DNA of 64,000 nt from Nyssa sinensis (lineage: Eukaryota > Streptophyta > Magnoliopsida > Cornales > Nyssaceae). The position numbers and the translations under genes are program-made. Each line of letters opens with the position of its first letter. Position 1 is the first letter of the stretch. Shown here in pieces: positions 13,322-26,524 of this stretch. The DNA lies in assembly GCA_008638375.1 (NCBI GenBank), contig CM018052.1:27238045-27302044 (forward strand). The letters run 5' to 3'. The notes under the pieces were generated by a model. The model was given only the letters and a program-made list of their open reading frames with translations. It made no database searches and was not told where the DNA came from.

Positions 13322-13930
13322 AAACTGCAACTCAGAGATAATGCAATAGTTGGATATATGCTCGGATCCAAACCTCACTTCAAAATAATGGAAAGATATG
13401 TCACCAAGAAATGGGCTGATTTTGGTATCATTGACACCTTCCTCTTTGACTCAAGAGTTTTCATCTTTAATTTTGAAAGTCAAGATTATAAAGAGAGAGT
13501 GTCGGAGTTGGGTCCATGGTACTTAGAAAACAAACCCTTAATTCTTAGGCCATAGTCCCTAGATCTTAGGTTAGAAACAGAAGCAGTCAGCAGTATTCCC
13601 CAATAGATCATATTTCCTAATCTTCAACTCCTCCTATGGTCTAGCAGCTAGCTGAATAAGATAGCCTGTTACATTAGTAAGCCTATTTTTACAGATAGGT
13701 TAACTACCAACAAAACTAGGATTTCTTACGCCTGAGTATGTGTGGAGGTCAATGCCCAAAGAGATCTCTTTACAAAGATTCCCATTATTAATTATAAAGG
13801 TAATCAGCTCTCGCAAAGCATCTCCTATGAATGGAAGCCCTTCCTCTATTCTCAATGTGAAGTATTTGGTCACTCCACAAAGATGCCCCCATGTCAAACA
13901 GAGGACCACAAAGGATAAGGCTCGAATAGG
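13322..13930 (+). pseudogene. LINE ORF1 remnant (DUF4283 nucleic-acid-binding domain)
   Basis: An open stretch at 13358-13555, with upstream in-frame sequence from about 13322, encodes GYMLGSKPHFKIMERYVTKK, then FNFESQDYKERVSELGPWYL and NKPLILRP, the DUF4283 pattern found in gag-like ORF1 proteins of plant L1 elements. After a stop at about 13553 related sequence continues to about 13930 (..FTKIPIINYKGNQLSQSISY.. and CEVFGHSTKMPPC), the expected C-terminal part with a decayed zinc knuckle. ORF1 protein coats LINE RNA in the ribonucleoprotein. Stops in the frame show it is dead. Confidence 0.8.
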
Positions 13931-14384
13931 ATAAGGCTCTTTTCAACCCCATGTCACTCAACCCCCTTGCAGGAATAGCTACTACCAACAAATTTGGAAC
14001 TGACCCCCAACCTCCAATAATGGAAATAGGTGCAACTATGACCTCCACCCAATTGGGTAACCTTGAAAATGGCAACCTTACCATTGTTGAAACTCCATAG
14101 ACAGAGATAATTGATTCCCAAAACATGATCCAACCTATTGCAATTATTCCTATTTCTAACTCTTTTGACAAACTTATTGAAATATGAGATATTGAAGAGA
14201 TTACCAAGGCTCTTAAAGGAAAATTTGGAAAGGCTACTGCTACAACCTCCCTTTGCCACCAATAGACAGGTAATGGAAATAAGAAGAACAATAAAAACAA
14301 CAAGAAAACATGAGGATCTAATGGATTAGCCAATCAGAGTAAGGATGGAGGAGATACCTACAAAAACTGTTAAATGATCTAGTT

Positions 14385-16845
14385 AGCATGCTGGAACATA
14401 AGAGGGCTTAATGATCCCCTTAAGCAAAAATGAGTTACATTTTTTGTTAGATCCCATCAATTATCTTTAGTTTTTCTGGGTGAAACAAAAGTTAGAAGCA
14501 ACAGTTTTTCTTCTGTTTTTCATAACTGTTTTGGTGATTGGGAAAATAGTCACACTACCTTCTCTAATGGTGTAAGGCGTATTTGGATTGCCTAGGACAA
14601 AAGAGCTATGAAAATGATTACTTTGGACTTCACTGACCAAAATTTTCACTTCCAGATTGAGTTAAAGTAGTGTATGAAATCTTTTTTTCCACCCCCATTT
14701 ATGTTCACAATGACCATGAAAGGAAGAAAGCTCTTTGGAGATCCATGAGAGACTGGGCCAGCCTTGTTGACAATACCCCCTGGATTATTGTAGGTGGTTT
14801 TATTGTTGGAAGGCTTCAAAGTGAAAGGAGGGGAGACTCAAGTATAAGCACATCAACTTTTGAAGATTTTAATACTTGTATCTATGAGATAGGGGTTGAG
14901 GAACTATGAACCATTAGAAACCTGTATACTTGGGACAATAAAAGAATGGGAGATGATAACATCCAAAGCAAGATCGATAGAACTCTTATCAACCACCAAT
15001 GAAAGAGCTTTTCCCTGATGCAGAGGTGCATTATGCCCCCCTAGGCCTTCAGATCACAGTTCAAGCATCATAACCATTGTTCCGTACAAGAGAGAAGATA
15101 CAAAACCTTTCAAGTTCTATAATTACTAGATGAATCACTCAAATTTCAGGCCCTCTCTAGAGCAAAATTGGTCAATCCATATTGAAGGTAGTCATATGTT
15201 TAGACTCTCAAGAAAGCTTAAACTTCTAAAGCTCACCCTAAGGGACTTCAACCAGAAGTTCTATAGTGACGTATCAAGGAGAACATCCACTACTAGAGAT
15301 CTTTTTCTCTGTGTCCAAAGGAGTATCCAACATAATCCCACTGATTTTGCCCTCAAGAATCAAGAAAAAACATTTCTTCTTCAATACTCAGATCTGAGTG
15401 TTGCTGAAGAAAGTTTCTACAAACAAAAAGCTTGCACTAGATGGTTACAACTTGCTGACTCAAACACAGCTTTCTTTCATAGGAAAGTAAACAACAATAC
15501 AAATAGAGATAGAATCCTTTCTTTGACTATTGAAGATGGTACTAGATTGATAAGCTATAAGAATATGGTTACTGAAGCAGTCACTTACTTTGAAAAGCTC
15601 ATTGGAACTAGTTACATTCCCCCTAATGTCTTATGTAACAGACTCTCAGAGCTGGATATTAGGTAAATTACCGAAGATATGAGTTCTGACCTGCTTATGC
15701 TTGTCACCAAGGGTGAACCCTTAGCTCCATGAAAGATTTTAGACCTATCTCTTGTTGTAACACCCTCTACAAGTGTATAACAAAGATCTTGGCCTCTAGA
15801 CTCAAACAAGTAATGCACCATACCATTAGCCCCTCCAAAACATATTTTATGAAAGGAAGATCCATAGCAGATGGAGTTCTCCTCATTCAGGAGCTGATGA
15901 GAGGCTACCATATAGACAAGATGGAGGCCAATTGTGCTATAAAGATTGATCTCCAAAATGTTTTTGACTCCATCTCATGGAACTTTTTGTATGGCATACT
16001 CCAAGCCATGAATTTTCTTTCTACCTTCATTAACTCGATCTTTGAATGCATCACAACCTACAGATTCTTTATCAGTCTGAATAGGGTGTTTGAGGGGTTT
16101 TTTGAAGGGAAAAAGGGTATAAGACAAGGAGATCCTATATATCCCTATCTTTTCCTCATTGTCATGGAGGGATTCACATCCATTCTTAACCGGCATGTCA
16201 GAGACCCCAATTTTAAGTTCCATCTCAAGTGTCATGATCTTAACATCAACCATCTAGATTTTATTAATGATTTTTTTCTTTTGAGTGTTGTTGACTTGGG
16301 TTCTATTAAGATTCTTAAAGATGCTTTGGAGGAATTCAATCTCTAGACTAGTCTTAGCCCCAACCTTCTCAAAAGTTAAATTTTTATTACTGGAGTTCAT
16401 CCTCAACTGAAGTAAGAGATATGCAATACCATGGGTGTCACTGAATAAAAATTACTAGTTAGGTACTTGGGAGTGCCTTAATTACCACCAAGCTTAATTG
16501 GAGAGATTACAGTTATCTTACTTAGAAGATATTGGCTAGAGTCAAAAGTTGGTCATCCAAATCCTTGTCCTTTACAAGTAGGTTGCAATTAATTTCCTCT
16601 CTCCTTTTTAGCATCCAAATCTAATGGAAAAGCTTTTTCATTTTGCCTAAATGTATTTTGAAGGAAATTGAAAATGTCATAAGCTTTTTTCTCTAGTCTG
16701 GCCATGACTTGAATTACCATAAAGCTAAAGTTGCTTAGGCTACTATTTGTCTCCCCAAAAAGAAAGGTGGTCAAGGGCTTAGGAGACTATGATTGGAATA
16801 AGGCCTCAATGTTTAAGCATATGTGGAGGCTTATCACTGATAAAA
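14385..16845 (+). pseudogene. LINE ORF2 remnant: endonuclease and reverse transcriptase (first part)
   Basis: Endonuclease/exonuclease/phosphatase motifs come first: WNIRGLNDPLKQK (about 14390), FLGETKV (about 14475) and WIIVGGF (about 14780; the usual GDFN is altered to GGFI). An open stretch at 15130-15666 is the linker with WLQLADSNTAFFHRK, a signature of plant L1 ORF2. Reverse transcriptase follows, including DFRPISCCNTLYKCITKILA (15730-15790), GRSIADGVLLIQEL, and GIRQGDPIYPYLFLIVMEGF (16110-16170). The catalytic FADD position reads FIND near 16265, so it is inactive. The frame is cut at 16845 by the CACTA element and resumes at 26978. Confidence 0.9.
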
Positions 16846-16859
16846 CACTACAAGAAGTG

Positions 16860-17110
16860 GCACTTTTATCGACACACATTTTTCGCGACGCACATGTATG
16901 GGGTCACTAAAAAATAAAAAAAATGTAATAAAAAATTATTTTCCCGCACAAAAAAATAGGCGCGAACCTATTAGCGACGCACGTATTGCCATTAGCGACG
17001 CGTGGTTGGGCGTCGCAAATAGTGTGCCAAATTAAAACGCTGTCGTTTTATGTACAATTAGCGACTCTCATTAACTTATTAGAGATGCACAGTATGCGTC
17101 GCTAATAAGT
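16860..17110 (+). repeat. Left subterminal repeats of CACTA 1
   Basis: Several copies of GCGACGCAC and its complement GTGCGTCGC or CGTCGC occur, separated by 20-40 bp and often paired as small hairpins (for example ATTAGCGACGCG..CGTCGCAAAT). A near-palindrome TAAAACGCTGTCGTTTTA at 17033-17050 matches the core of the repeat units at 2297-3038. Such motifs are the usual binding targets of the CACTA accessory transposase. Confidence 0.75.
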
Positions 17111-17114
17111 CATA

Positions 17115-18257
17115 CTATATTCCACTCTTATCTCTCTCTCTCAGATGCACTCTTTCTCTCTCTAGTGTAGTTTTCTCCACTCTCTCTCTTTGTGTAATCT
17201 AGAATACTCTTTCTCTCTCTATATATATCGATCTCAAATAGCCCAGAAACCGCCACCGCTGCTGTCGACTAAAACTGTCACCGCCGCCTTCATCTCTTCA
17301 ACATCATCATCTGACTCTGCCGCCTTCGTCAAGAAGACAATTTCTTCCGACTCAATTGTCATCTTCTCCAAGTCTTACTACCCGTAACTATTCTATCTCT
17401 CTCTCTCTCTCTACCCCCGTATGACTTCCGATGTGATTATGTGAAGATCTCTATGCATGTTTTCCATTTAATTTATTCCCTATTATTTTTTTGTGCATTG
17501 AAAGTAGTAACTAAAATGTGGGTAATTCAATTTTCCCCAAATTTGTTGAGTGTATATCTGTGTGTGTCTAATTTGTTGTTTATTTTAATTAGGTTAATTT
17601 TTATTTATTAAAAGGCATGTTTGGATTTTTAAGATGGACACTGAATCAGTTCATTTTTTTTGCATTTGATCCAAATAAATTGAATTTCCTGTAAATTTTG
17701 TTGTATACATATCAAGGTTTGCATTTATTAAGGCCATGTTTGGATTTCACATGGATATCTAAATTTTCAGCTTTTGGCATTTGAAGCTATTCATATGGAA
17801 ATTCCAGTGCAATTCATTGTGACTATATTGATTAGAAAGTCTTTTGAGTGAAAATTTAAAATGTTTATAGCAATGCTTCAAATGCCATCAAAATATACTC
17901 ATCAAATAAGCTCTTTATGACACAATAAACTGAATCAATATCAGCAGACTCCTAATACCCCTTGCCACCCCTTTGCTCTACTGAAATATAGACTGTTGGA
18001 GGGAAGCGTCTGGAGTTGTTTCTGTGAATATTAATTGCAAATGAAATTATTTAATATTCATTCTGCTCCAGATACTCTCCTCAAATGGTCCATGGACTCT
18101 GTTCCTCCCCCTCATTGTTCCAACTTGTGCTTATTGCTCAAAGTTACCTTCATAATTTTTTTCTCATTTATATAAAGTGCTAAATTTTTTGCTTCTTTTC
18201 AATAAGTCCTTATATAACCTGAAATTTGGTCTCTCGCTTGCAGAGCACCGCGCCCTA

Positions 18258-18309
<52 letters not shown>

Positions 18310-19375
18310 CTCTATTTTTTCCCCTTCAATCAAAACCCCATTAGGCCGCCGTAGATCGATCTTAACGAGAAGAACAACTTTGATTGTCAGAAATCGTGTG
18401 CTTCTTCTATTTAAAGTTACGATCGTTGAGGTTCGTATCGGCTTCTTCTAAAAGCTCAAATCTTGAAGCTTGTTGAGGTTTGGAGGTTTCGGATTTCTTT
18501 CAGGTGTGGCTTCGACATATACGTAATAGATATCATCTGTCTATTTTTAATGCACTTGTATGTTAGTTGATGGTGTTATGTGTATTTATATATTTAGTTT
18601 GCTCAGAGATTTTAGATTCTTTGTCCTTCGTTCAAGCCAATATATTGTTCATACTTCTTAGTGCATTGATTTTGAGATTGCTCAAAGATTTAGTCCAATT
18701 TTTACTCATTAATTTTTTTTCTTTATTTCAGCCTAATCTTTACCTATAAGATGTAATAGTTTTGTAAAGATAAATTAAATATTAATTATGTAATATAAGT
18801 TTATTTTATATTTTATTTTTTATAATCAGAACTGGATGCAATGTCTCCAGCCGTTAATCAATTGGAAGTATCAATAGGGGCACAACTGATAGTGAAATCA
18901 GAAAAGAAACTAAAAAGGGAAAAACTAAATATACATAGAATGTGTAAAAATGAAGTTTGTCCTACAAAGGGAAGATAAAAGAATCACTTCACGAAAGTCA
19001 ATGAAGTATAAATGTAATTTTGTAGGTTAGTGCGAAAATGACATGTAAAGGGAAAACATGGCGACATAGAGAAGGGGTCTCTCCATTTCCATCCTTAGTG
19101 TCTTATATATTGTGAGTGATCTACCTTATCTAAGTTCGTATTAGCAAAACCGAAGGGTCACTGTAGTACAAATCAAAAAGATAATTGTAAATAGTTTTTG
19201 GAATTGATTATTATTATTATTATTATTAGGGATAACCTTTGTTTAGGTCATTTATGTAATTATAATTAAGGAAATTTGTAAAAGGTGTATCTCATGGGGT
19301 GATTAGCCTTTCTGTTAGTACAAGCTTGTGAAATGATGGTGACAGAGAATTTACTTTTAAGCTTTCTTTTTAGAT
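17115..19375 (+). other. CACTA 1 leader/intron-like region with CT repeats
   Basis: Pyrimidine-rich stretches at 17115-17230 and 17390-17420 and a long (TC)n at 18260-18313 look like leader exons of the element's transcript. A short open stretch at 17190-17387 (+) is Ser/Thr-rich with no recognisable domain. Apart from this I see only AT-rich sequence and no gene. Confidence 0.4.
18260..18313 (+). repeat. (TC)n microsatellite
   Basis: An almost uninterrupted TC dinucleotide run of roughly 50 bp inside CACTA 1. Confidence 0.9.
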
Positions 19376-22300
19376 ATGGTAGGACCAGGCTCACGCAGAC
19401 GCACAGCCCCGGCAAACCCATCGACCCCTTCCCCTTCCTCTGCAGGGTCGACCGATCCTGCCATTGATGGTATGCATAGTTTCACTTTGTATTAATGATT
19501 ATATAAATATGGTACTAATTGTTTCTATTTTATTTTTTTCTAAAGCTTCGGCCACTACCTCTAGACGAGGGCGTGGTAGGTTGAAGAATAGGAGTTTGCA
19601 GGCTCAAATGGAAGCAGTAGGGGGCTCGTGACTTTGGATTGAGCTACCTGAGGCCTTGCTGAAGCCCGTTAGTAGGTGGGCACAACAGTTGACCACAGAG
19701 GTCGGCATCATTTGCTGTCACGCCCCGAATTTCTGACCGAAACCCGAGGTGCGACTGACGAACAGAAGGTAAATAAAATAAAAGATAATTAAACAGATTT
19801 CTGAATTTACGACAAATTAAATAGAGTTCTTTAATTTTCTAAAAATTTCGGCAGCACCTCCTTTGTTTTTCGAACCTTTTCCCCCTGATAAACACAATAC
19901 AACATGTATATATACAACAGTCACAATCCATCCTCACTCGATGGCCACAACTCTATCAAAGTTAAATATACATCGCCTACTTATACAATCCATCACGTCT
20001 ACTCCTACATTTAAACTAAAAGATCACAAATTCATTATTTATTACAATATACAATGTCATTTCTATTCTTTTCAGAAACACACCAATCTTTTATAATATC
20101 TAAATACGCCCCAAGGGCCCAAATATTCTTCCAAATTCATTTCCTCTCCTTTCTCCAAGATTTCATCAAGTCCCGCGTACCAGGAGCTTTATCTGAAACC
20201 TGTGCCCACGAATGGGTCAGCGACAACATGCTGGTATGATATAATACTAATGCAAGAAACAAAACTAAGGTCGTGGCATGTGCAAGTGTGCAGTTATTTC
20301 TATATGGCATTCGATATCATGATGACAGTATATGAACAATATACAGTATATAAGCAGTATGCGTGACACACCCATGCAACTCCATGCCCACCCATGTCTC
20401 ATGATACGGTCCTTCCCCGTCGGCATGAGTACCTTGTATGTCTCGCTTCACGGTCCGGAATCCGTCAGGCAGGCGAGTACCTATTGGCCGATTTTGGGTT
20501 TTTCACCACAGGATCTGCACCCTCATAATGCACCAGCACCTCGTGCTGACCCACACTATGCTTTCAAGAAATCACACGATGCCGATATGCCATGATTTCA
20601 TAATGCAATAATACAGTTCAAATGAAACATCCCTTTCATAAGCATATGCAACATGCTTTAAATAATGCATCACATTTAAGATTAACAATAGCATTTAAAT
20701 TACAAGATTTCATCCATAAATCTACGTGTCATGCTCGATCAATCCCAACACTTATACAATTCTACATGTCGCAATATCAGCGATCCTTCTAAAACATAAA
20801 TCACATATGATGACAACTCAAGAAGTAAATCATAACACCCACAGATTCATAAAGAACACGTAAGCATATAAACAATCAAATTCTAGGTGGTTTCCTAATA
20901 GCAATTACGCATAAAGAACATTCAATCATCTTATCAAATACTCCTAAGCTTAATCTCATTTCTCACATTAATAAAATATCATACCTGATAGGGTTGGTCA
21001 CAACCCTACTAAGCGGTGTCCACTATGCAATCCAACTAACCCGTAAGTAACTTGGTCCTCCAATGGAATCATATCAAGCTTATGCTTATCTCCACTCAGC
21101 CAATCTTTGGAGAATTTGCAGTCAAGCATGAACCAAACCCTCGTGCATCCCGAGTTTGAGGTTGCTCTCCAGTCCATGGTTCAGCAGTTGAAGAAAACAC
21201 ACCCGCAGGCTGATCGAGTCGGCCAGCCATTTTAAATCCAGTTTTATCAGCTTCTTCAACCTTTTTCCCCCAAGCAGATGATGATCCTGACAAAGTCCGT
21301 CCCTTTATCATCCCATCCATCAAATATTGAAGAACTTTCCCTTCCTATCATCAGATTACTGTGCAGAATCCTCCAAATCAGTAGCTCCGATTATTACAAG
21401 CAAAGTCAGAACCCATGGCTTGCTTTAACCCGAACAGTCAGCTTCATCCATTACTGGATTTTCTTTCCTTTGTGCATATGTTGAATTATATATCCAATAT
21501 CCCAACAAGGATGGCCAGACCTCATTTGGATTCCGTAAATAAACCGCTACACAACACCTCAAGATCTACCTGGACAATCTCCTCAAATAATTCTGTTGGC
21601 AACTATGACCTATTGATAAACATCTCGGTAGCTTCTCATAGTCATCCTTCACTGTAGGAAGCATTGTCATCATCAAATATCTCCTAAATCAAAATCAATC
21701 GCATAGGAATTCCTCCAAAATTCCACTCAACACTTCTGTCTCCCCTGCTCCAACAAATACACACATATATCTCCATATACCCCTCCCCAAAGATCTGCTT
21801 CCTTTTTCCATCCATACCAATCAATTTCCCCTCAACAAACCAACTACAAGGAGGTTCAACAAAGCAACAAGAAACCGACACTTGATCGAGCCTCGTGAGA
21901 CAATCCGTCCCATAACTCGCATTTGAATCCCAATTCCCAACTTCACCTCCAAACATAGGCGCGGTTGGATCAACAAAATCAGACCGAACCATTTTCTGTT
22001 ACCTTTCAATCACCCAAACCCAAATCCTGCAATATCCCCACACCTGCTGCCACTATACACACGCAGCAGCGACAACCGAGCCCCCCGACAGAAACCACAA
22101 AACAAACAGGGCAGTCGACCCTCAATTCAAATCACAAACCACTAACCTTACACAAGCATTACCTCCAAACACCGACACAACCGGATCAATAAACCCAACC
22201 ACGGCCATGACCGAATCAGCAATCCAATTCAGCCAACACCTTCCGAAAATCTCAGGAAATCAGAATAACTCCCATTCATCATAGCAACCAAAACGGAAAA

Positions 22301-24664
22301 GAAAAAGATAGAGATAGAACCTGTCCTTCCTTTCCGAACCAAATTGCTCCACTCTCCTGCTCTGCGTCGAACCCAGACAGCCACACACACACAAACCGCA
22401 ACACAATCAAGCCCCATATATATACATATATATATGTCTACATATATCCACGCACAAGCTTCACAACACAGTGATTATATATATATATATATATACATAT
22501 ACCTCTGCACTGCTACTGGATTCAAACAACCCAACGGACTGATTTAGCCGCAAGGATCTCGGCTTCGAAGCCCAACCGTACTGCCGTTACTCCTCCTTCT
22601 TCTTCCCGAACTGCCATACACCACAACCGTGGCTACTTCCAATACACAATACACTGCTTCGCCACTCATGTACGTACATATACACACAATAGCAACCAAA
22701 TCAAAAGGAAAGAAACAGAGACAAAGCCTGTTCACCTGCTGTCACTGCAACCCCCGTAGTGCCCCTCACGAAATCGCACCATCCACACGCAGATCTGGAC
22801 CACAACTAGCACCGTTCTCTCTAAAATCTCTCTCCCACAGCACCAACACGCACATATCTACACGCCTATACATATACATGTACACATATACCACCTATCG
22901 CAGCTTCGTCCATGCCAATACACCCGTGCCATCATCCCCAATCGACCATCGCGAAACCCGTCGCAAATCCGTCACGAGCTTGGACACGCGAGACGCGATG
23001 GCCGTCGACCAGATCTCCCCCCTCGCGACCACCGCCGTCCGCAGCCCCGTCCGTTTCTCTCTCGCGACCACCGCCGCCTCACCCCCTTTCCTTTCTCTCC
23101 TTTTTCCCTTTTTCTCTCTTTTCTTCTTTCTCTCTTCTTTTTTCTGTTTTCACAAGACCTGCACCGTATCTCTCTTCTTTTCTCTTTTCTCTTTTCTTTT
23201 TCTTTCCCTCTTTTCTTCTTTTATTCATTTTCCACCACACACCCATATACATATATATATTATACCATACTTTATATTTCATTCATGTATACTATTACAC
23301 ATATTTTTATTTTTATTTTATTTTATTTTTCATATATTAATTTTGAATGTAAATAAAGTTGGTATAAAGCTGGCTCAATATCAGTATTATTTGTTTTGAC
23401 GTCTCTGGGTGTCCGTTCGCGTCTTATGTCATTTTTATTATTTATTTATTTTTTTTATTTTTTTTTTCAAAATTAAATTAATTAGAAATTAAGGACATTC
23501 CCATAGCGTTAAAAAAAAAAAAATTCTATTCCAAATTTTTGAATCTTTACATTTGCCAACTAGGCGCCCCACTCCATATTAGTGACTGGAGTCTCGTCAT
23601 TGAGGAGGAGCGACAGGATATTCATGCGTATATCCTGGTATCTCTTTTATTATTGTGTTGAACTAAATTTTAACATCTCTAATGCCGTAATGTTCTGACA
23701 ATGACATGCTTTACAAGAGAAGTTTGACATCGATCTCCACTTGCCTCACGTAGCGAAGGCAGTGGACTGTTACCTGGGAGTTCGTTTCAGGGACTATCGA
23801 CACCGGCTCCACATGTACTACGAGGCGGAGGTGGCAATCGGTAGAGAGCCCCGCGACAGACCCTATAAGGGGGTGACGGTGGAGGATTGGATGTTACTAT
23901 GCGATTGGTTCGTAGTGATGCATTCCAGGTAAAAATTATCAAAATTACTTTTCTTGTCTGATAAATCATTATCATTTATAAAAACCTTCTTTGTTTTGGC
24001 CAAATGTAGGAACTGAGCAGGAAAAACAGCGAAAACAGAAGCAAGCAAAAGGTGACACACTGTGGTGGATCACGTTCTTTTGTACAGTATAGGCATGATA
24101 TGGTAAGTTAATAAATGTATCAAGTTCTTACTGTATAATCTATTCGTGAAATCAATCTTTACAAGCCACTACTTATTTGCTCTAGCGAGACCAGGAGACC
24201 AGTGCACCACCCAGCACCATTGATTTGTGGCACAGGACGCACTACAACCCCGAGAAGGGTTGGACTGGGCCTGAAGCACAACGGCTTTATGTAAGTTTTT
24301 ATGTAACTTGCCACAGTATTACTAATTTAATATTAATCTCAAGTTATAAAAGTAGTAACATATATTTATGTTTTTATAGGAGGAGATGGTCCAGCTGTGT
24401 GCTCAACCAACAGCTGAGGGTCAGGATCCGCCACCCAATGACCAGATACGGGAGACTGTTCGGGGCAAGAGGCGCGGCTATGTGCGGGGCTTAGGGACTG
24501 GGATGGCACCGACAGCATCGTCCTCTACTGTTAAGAGTGATGCTAGGGCACACGCAGCCACTGAGATAGTTCAACGAGAGAATGCAGAGCTGCCGCAGAA
24601 GGTGACGACGCTTGAGGAGCGATATTCCTATCTAGAGGCTCTTGTGCAGTCAATTCTCAGCTAG
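19376..24664 (+). pseudogene. CACTA 1 TNP1-like accessory transposase (plant transposase Ptta/En/Spm type), broken
   Basis: Spliced pieces on the + strand: 19376-19469 (starts MVGPGSRRR), intron to 19545, 19546 onward (TSRRGRGRLKNRS), then an in-frame TGA at 19629-19631 followed by ELPEALLKPVSRWAQQ up to the solo LTR at 19716. After the LTR the frame resumes at 23552 (DWSLVIEEERQDIHAYIL), then a piece near 23720-23930 (GVTVEDWMLLCDWF), a piece near 24010-24100 (NSENRSKQKVTHCGGSRSF, the family hallmark), 24186-24291 (DLWHRTHYNPEKGW) and 24380-24664, ending in a coiled-coil-like tail. In the En/Spm system the accessory protein binds subterminal repeats and assists excision by TNP2. An in-frame stop and a 3.8-kb insertion in an exon make this copy dead. 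Confidence 0.85.
19716..23551 (-). mobile_element. Solo LTR 1 (Ty3-type, 3.8 kb) inside the CACTA 1 transposase exon
   Basis: Begins TGTCACGCCCCGAATTT and ends CTTTACA, with the 5-bp host duplication TTTGC on both sides (19711-19715 and 23552-23556). No internal gag-pol region and no second LTR are present, so this is a solo LTR left by recombination between two LTRs. Orientation is inferred as minus because plant Ty3-type LTRs often end GGGGCGTGACA. Shared blocks with the LTRs at 33821 and 39887 include GCCCACGAATGGGTCAGC and GGGTTTTTCACCACAGGATC. The 21090-22260 part has no match in the other two copies. The right part is pyrimidine-rich with TA/CA microsatellites, so long open stretches there (for example 22629-23399) are not genes. 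Confidence 0.88.
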
Positions 24665-24762
24665 CAGAGTGGCTTTGTTCAACCTTGGTAAGTATCTGAA
24701 ATTATATACTTCGGTGGATTTATTATTTATAGAAAATGTTACGTAAAAATAAAAAAATATAG

Positions 24763-26095
24763 TTGCATGAACTTATTTAATTTCATCGGTTCGAATGACC
24801 GTTAAAAATTTTTGCAAGTTTATGGTCCAAAAAGGCCCATTTTTGGGTTTTGACGGACCAAAAAATCGGATATCGGCCTAACTACAACGAAACCCCATCA
24901 CACACCTCACAAATGATAAAATAGACTTGCACAAACTTACGGCACTCGGTTCGGATCATCGGTTTGAAACTTATGCAAGTTTTAGCTCCAAAAGGCCCAT
25001 TTTCGGGTTTTGACGAACCAAAACACCGGATATAGGCCTAACTACCACGAAAACCCATCCCACACCTCACAAATGATAAAATAGACTTGCACGAGCTTAC
25101 GACACTCGGTTCAAATCACTGGCTTGAAACTTATGCAAGTTTCTGCTCTAAAAAGGTCCATTTTTGGGTTTTGATGGACCAAAACACTGGATATTGGCCT
25201 AACTACCATGAAACCCCACCACTCACCTCACAAATGATAAAATAGACTTGCACGAACTTACGGCACTCGGTTCGGATCACTGGTTTGAAACTTATGCAAG
25301 TTTTTGCTCCAAAAAGGTCCATTTTTGGGTATTGATGGACCAAAACACCGGATATAGGCCTAACTACCATGAAAACCCATCACACACCTCAAAAATGATA
25401 AAATAGACTTGCACAAACTTACGGCACTCGGTTCAGATCACCGGTTTGAAACTTATGCAAGTTTCTGCTCTAAAAAGGCCCATTTTCGGGTTTTGACGAA
25501 CCAAAACACCAGATATTGGCCTAACTATCACGAAACTCCATCACACACCTCACAAATGATAAAATATACTTGCACGAACTTACGGCACTCGGTTCGGATC
25601 ACCGGTTTGAAATTTATGCAAGTTTATACTCCAAAAAGGTCCATTTTTGGGTTTGACAGACTAAAACACCGGATATCGGCCTAACTACCACAAAAACACA
25701 TCACACACCTCAAAAATGATAAAATAGACTTGCACGAACTTACGGCACTCGGTTCGGATTACCGGTTTGAAACTTATGCAAGTTTTAGCTCCAAAAGGCC
25801 CATTTTTGGGTTTTGATGGACCAAAACATCGGATATCAGTGTAACTACCATGAAACCCCATCACACACCTCAGAAATGATAAAATAGACTTGCACGAACT
25901 TACGCTACTCAGTTCGGATCACCGGTTTGAAACTTATGCAAGTTTCTGCTCAAAAAATGCCCATTTTCAGGTTTGACGGACCAAAACACCGGATATCGGC
26001 CTAACTACCACGAAACCCCATCACACACCTCACAAATGATAAAATAGACTACCAAAAACTTAGGGCAATCAGTTCGGATTAGTGGTTTGTAACTT
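24763..26095 (+). repeat. Tandem array of ~160-bp units in CACTA 1, about 8 copies
   Basis: The anchor ATAGACTTGCAC, or a close variant, starts at 24921, 25081, 25242, 25403, 25564, 25724, 25884 and 26044, a regular 160-161 bp period. Each unit contains CACTCGGTTCGGATCACCGG, TTGAAACTTATGCAAGTTT, CCCATTTTTGGGTTTTGACG and GGCCTAACTACCACGAAA. The first and last units are diverged. The array follows the transposase's last exon and precedes the right subterminal repeats. It is not coding and not a CRISPR array (unit far too long, no spacers). Confidence 0.95.
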
Positions 26096-26524
26096 ATGCT
26101 ACTTTATGCCGTTCTTACTATTTATGCATAGAAAAAAAAATATATTCACTTTCATATATATTTAATAAGTGTTCTAATATATATCATTTGATCTTTATTT
26201 CAAATTGATCGGGATTATTGCGCCGGATCTTTAGGTCCTGCATCGGGACTAACTATTTTTATCTGTTTTTTTTTTCATCGATATCCATAATTACATTTTT
26301 TGAGACAATCTTTTCTCTTTGTAGTTATTCTTAAATTGTAATTTTACAAATGTAACTAATTAATTAGTATAATATATATATATATAGAATGTATTTTTCT
26401 TTTTCAATATATATTCATTTCAGAATGTTTGAATTTTACTGTATATCAAGATGATTGATACAGGTTTAAACAGGAATAAAATAACAAATAAAACAAATAA
26501 TGTAGGGAAAAGAAAAATTAAACT

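Noticed and set aside
13788..14333. 181-codon reverse-strand frame
   Set aside because: Antisense to the LINE ORF1 remnant read on the + strand.
22629..23399. 256-codon open frame on the + strand, with an overlapping 142-codon frame at 22912-23340
   Set aside because: It lies in solo LTR 1 in a pyrimidine-rich and TA/CA-repeat region; composition (Phe/Ser/Leu runs) follows the repeats in all frames.
24763..26095. Possible CRISPR-like array
   Set aside because: Units are ~160 bp, directly adjoining and without unique spacers; it is a tandem repeat inside a plant transposon.
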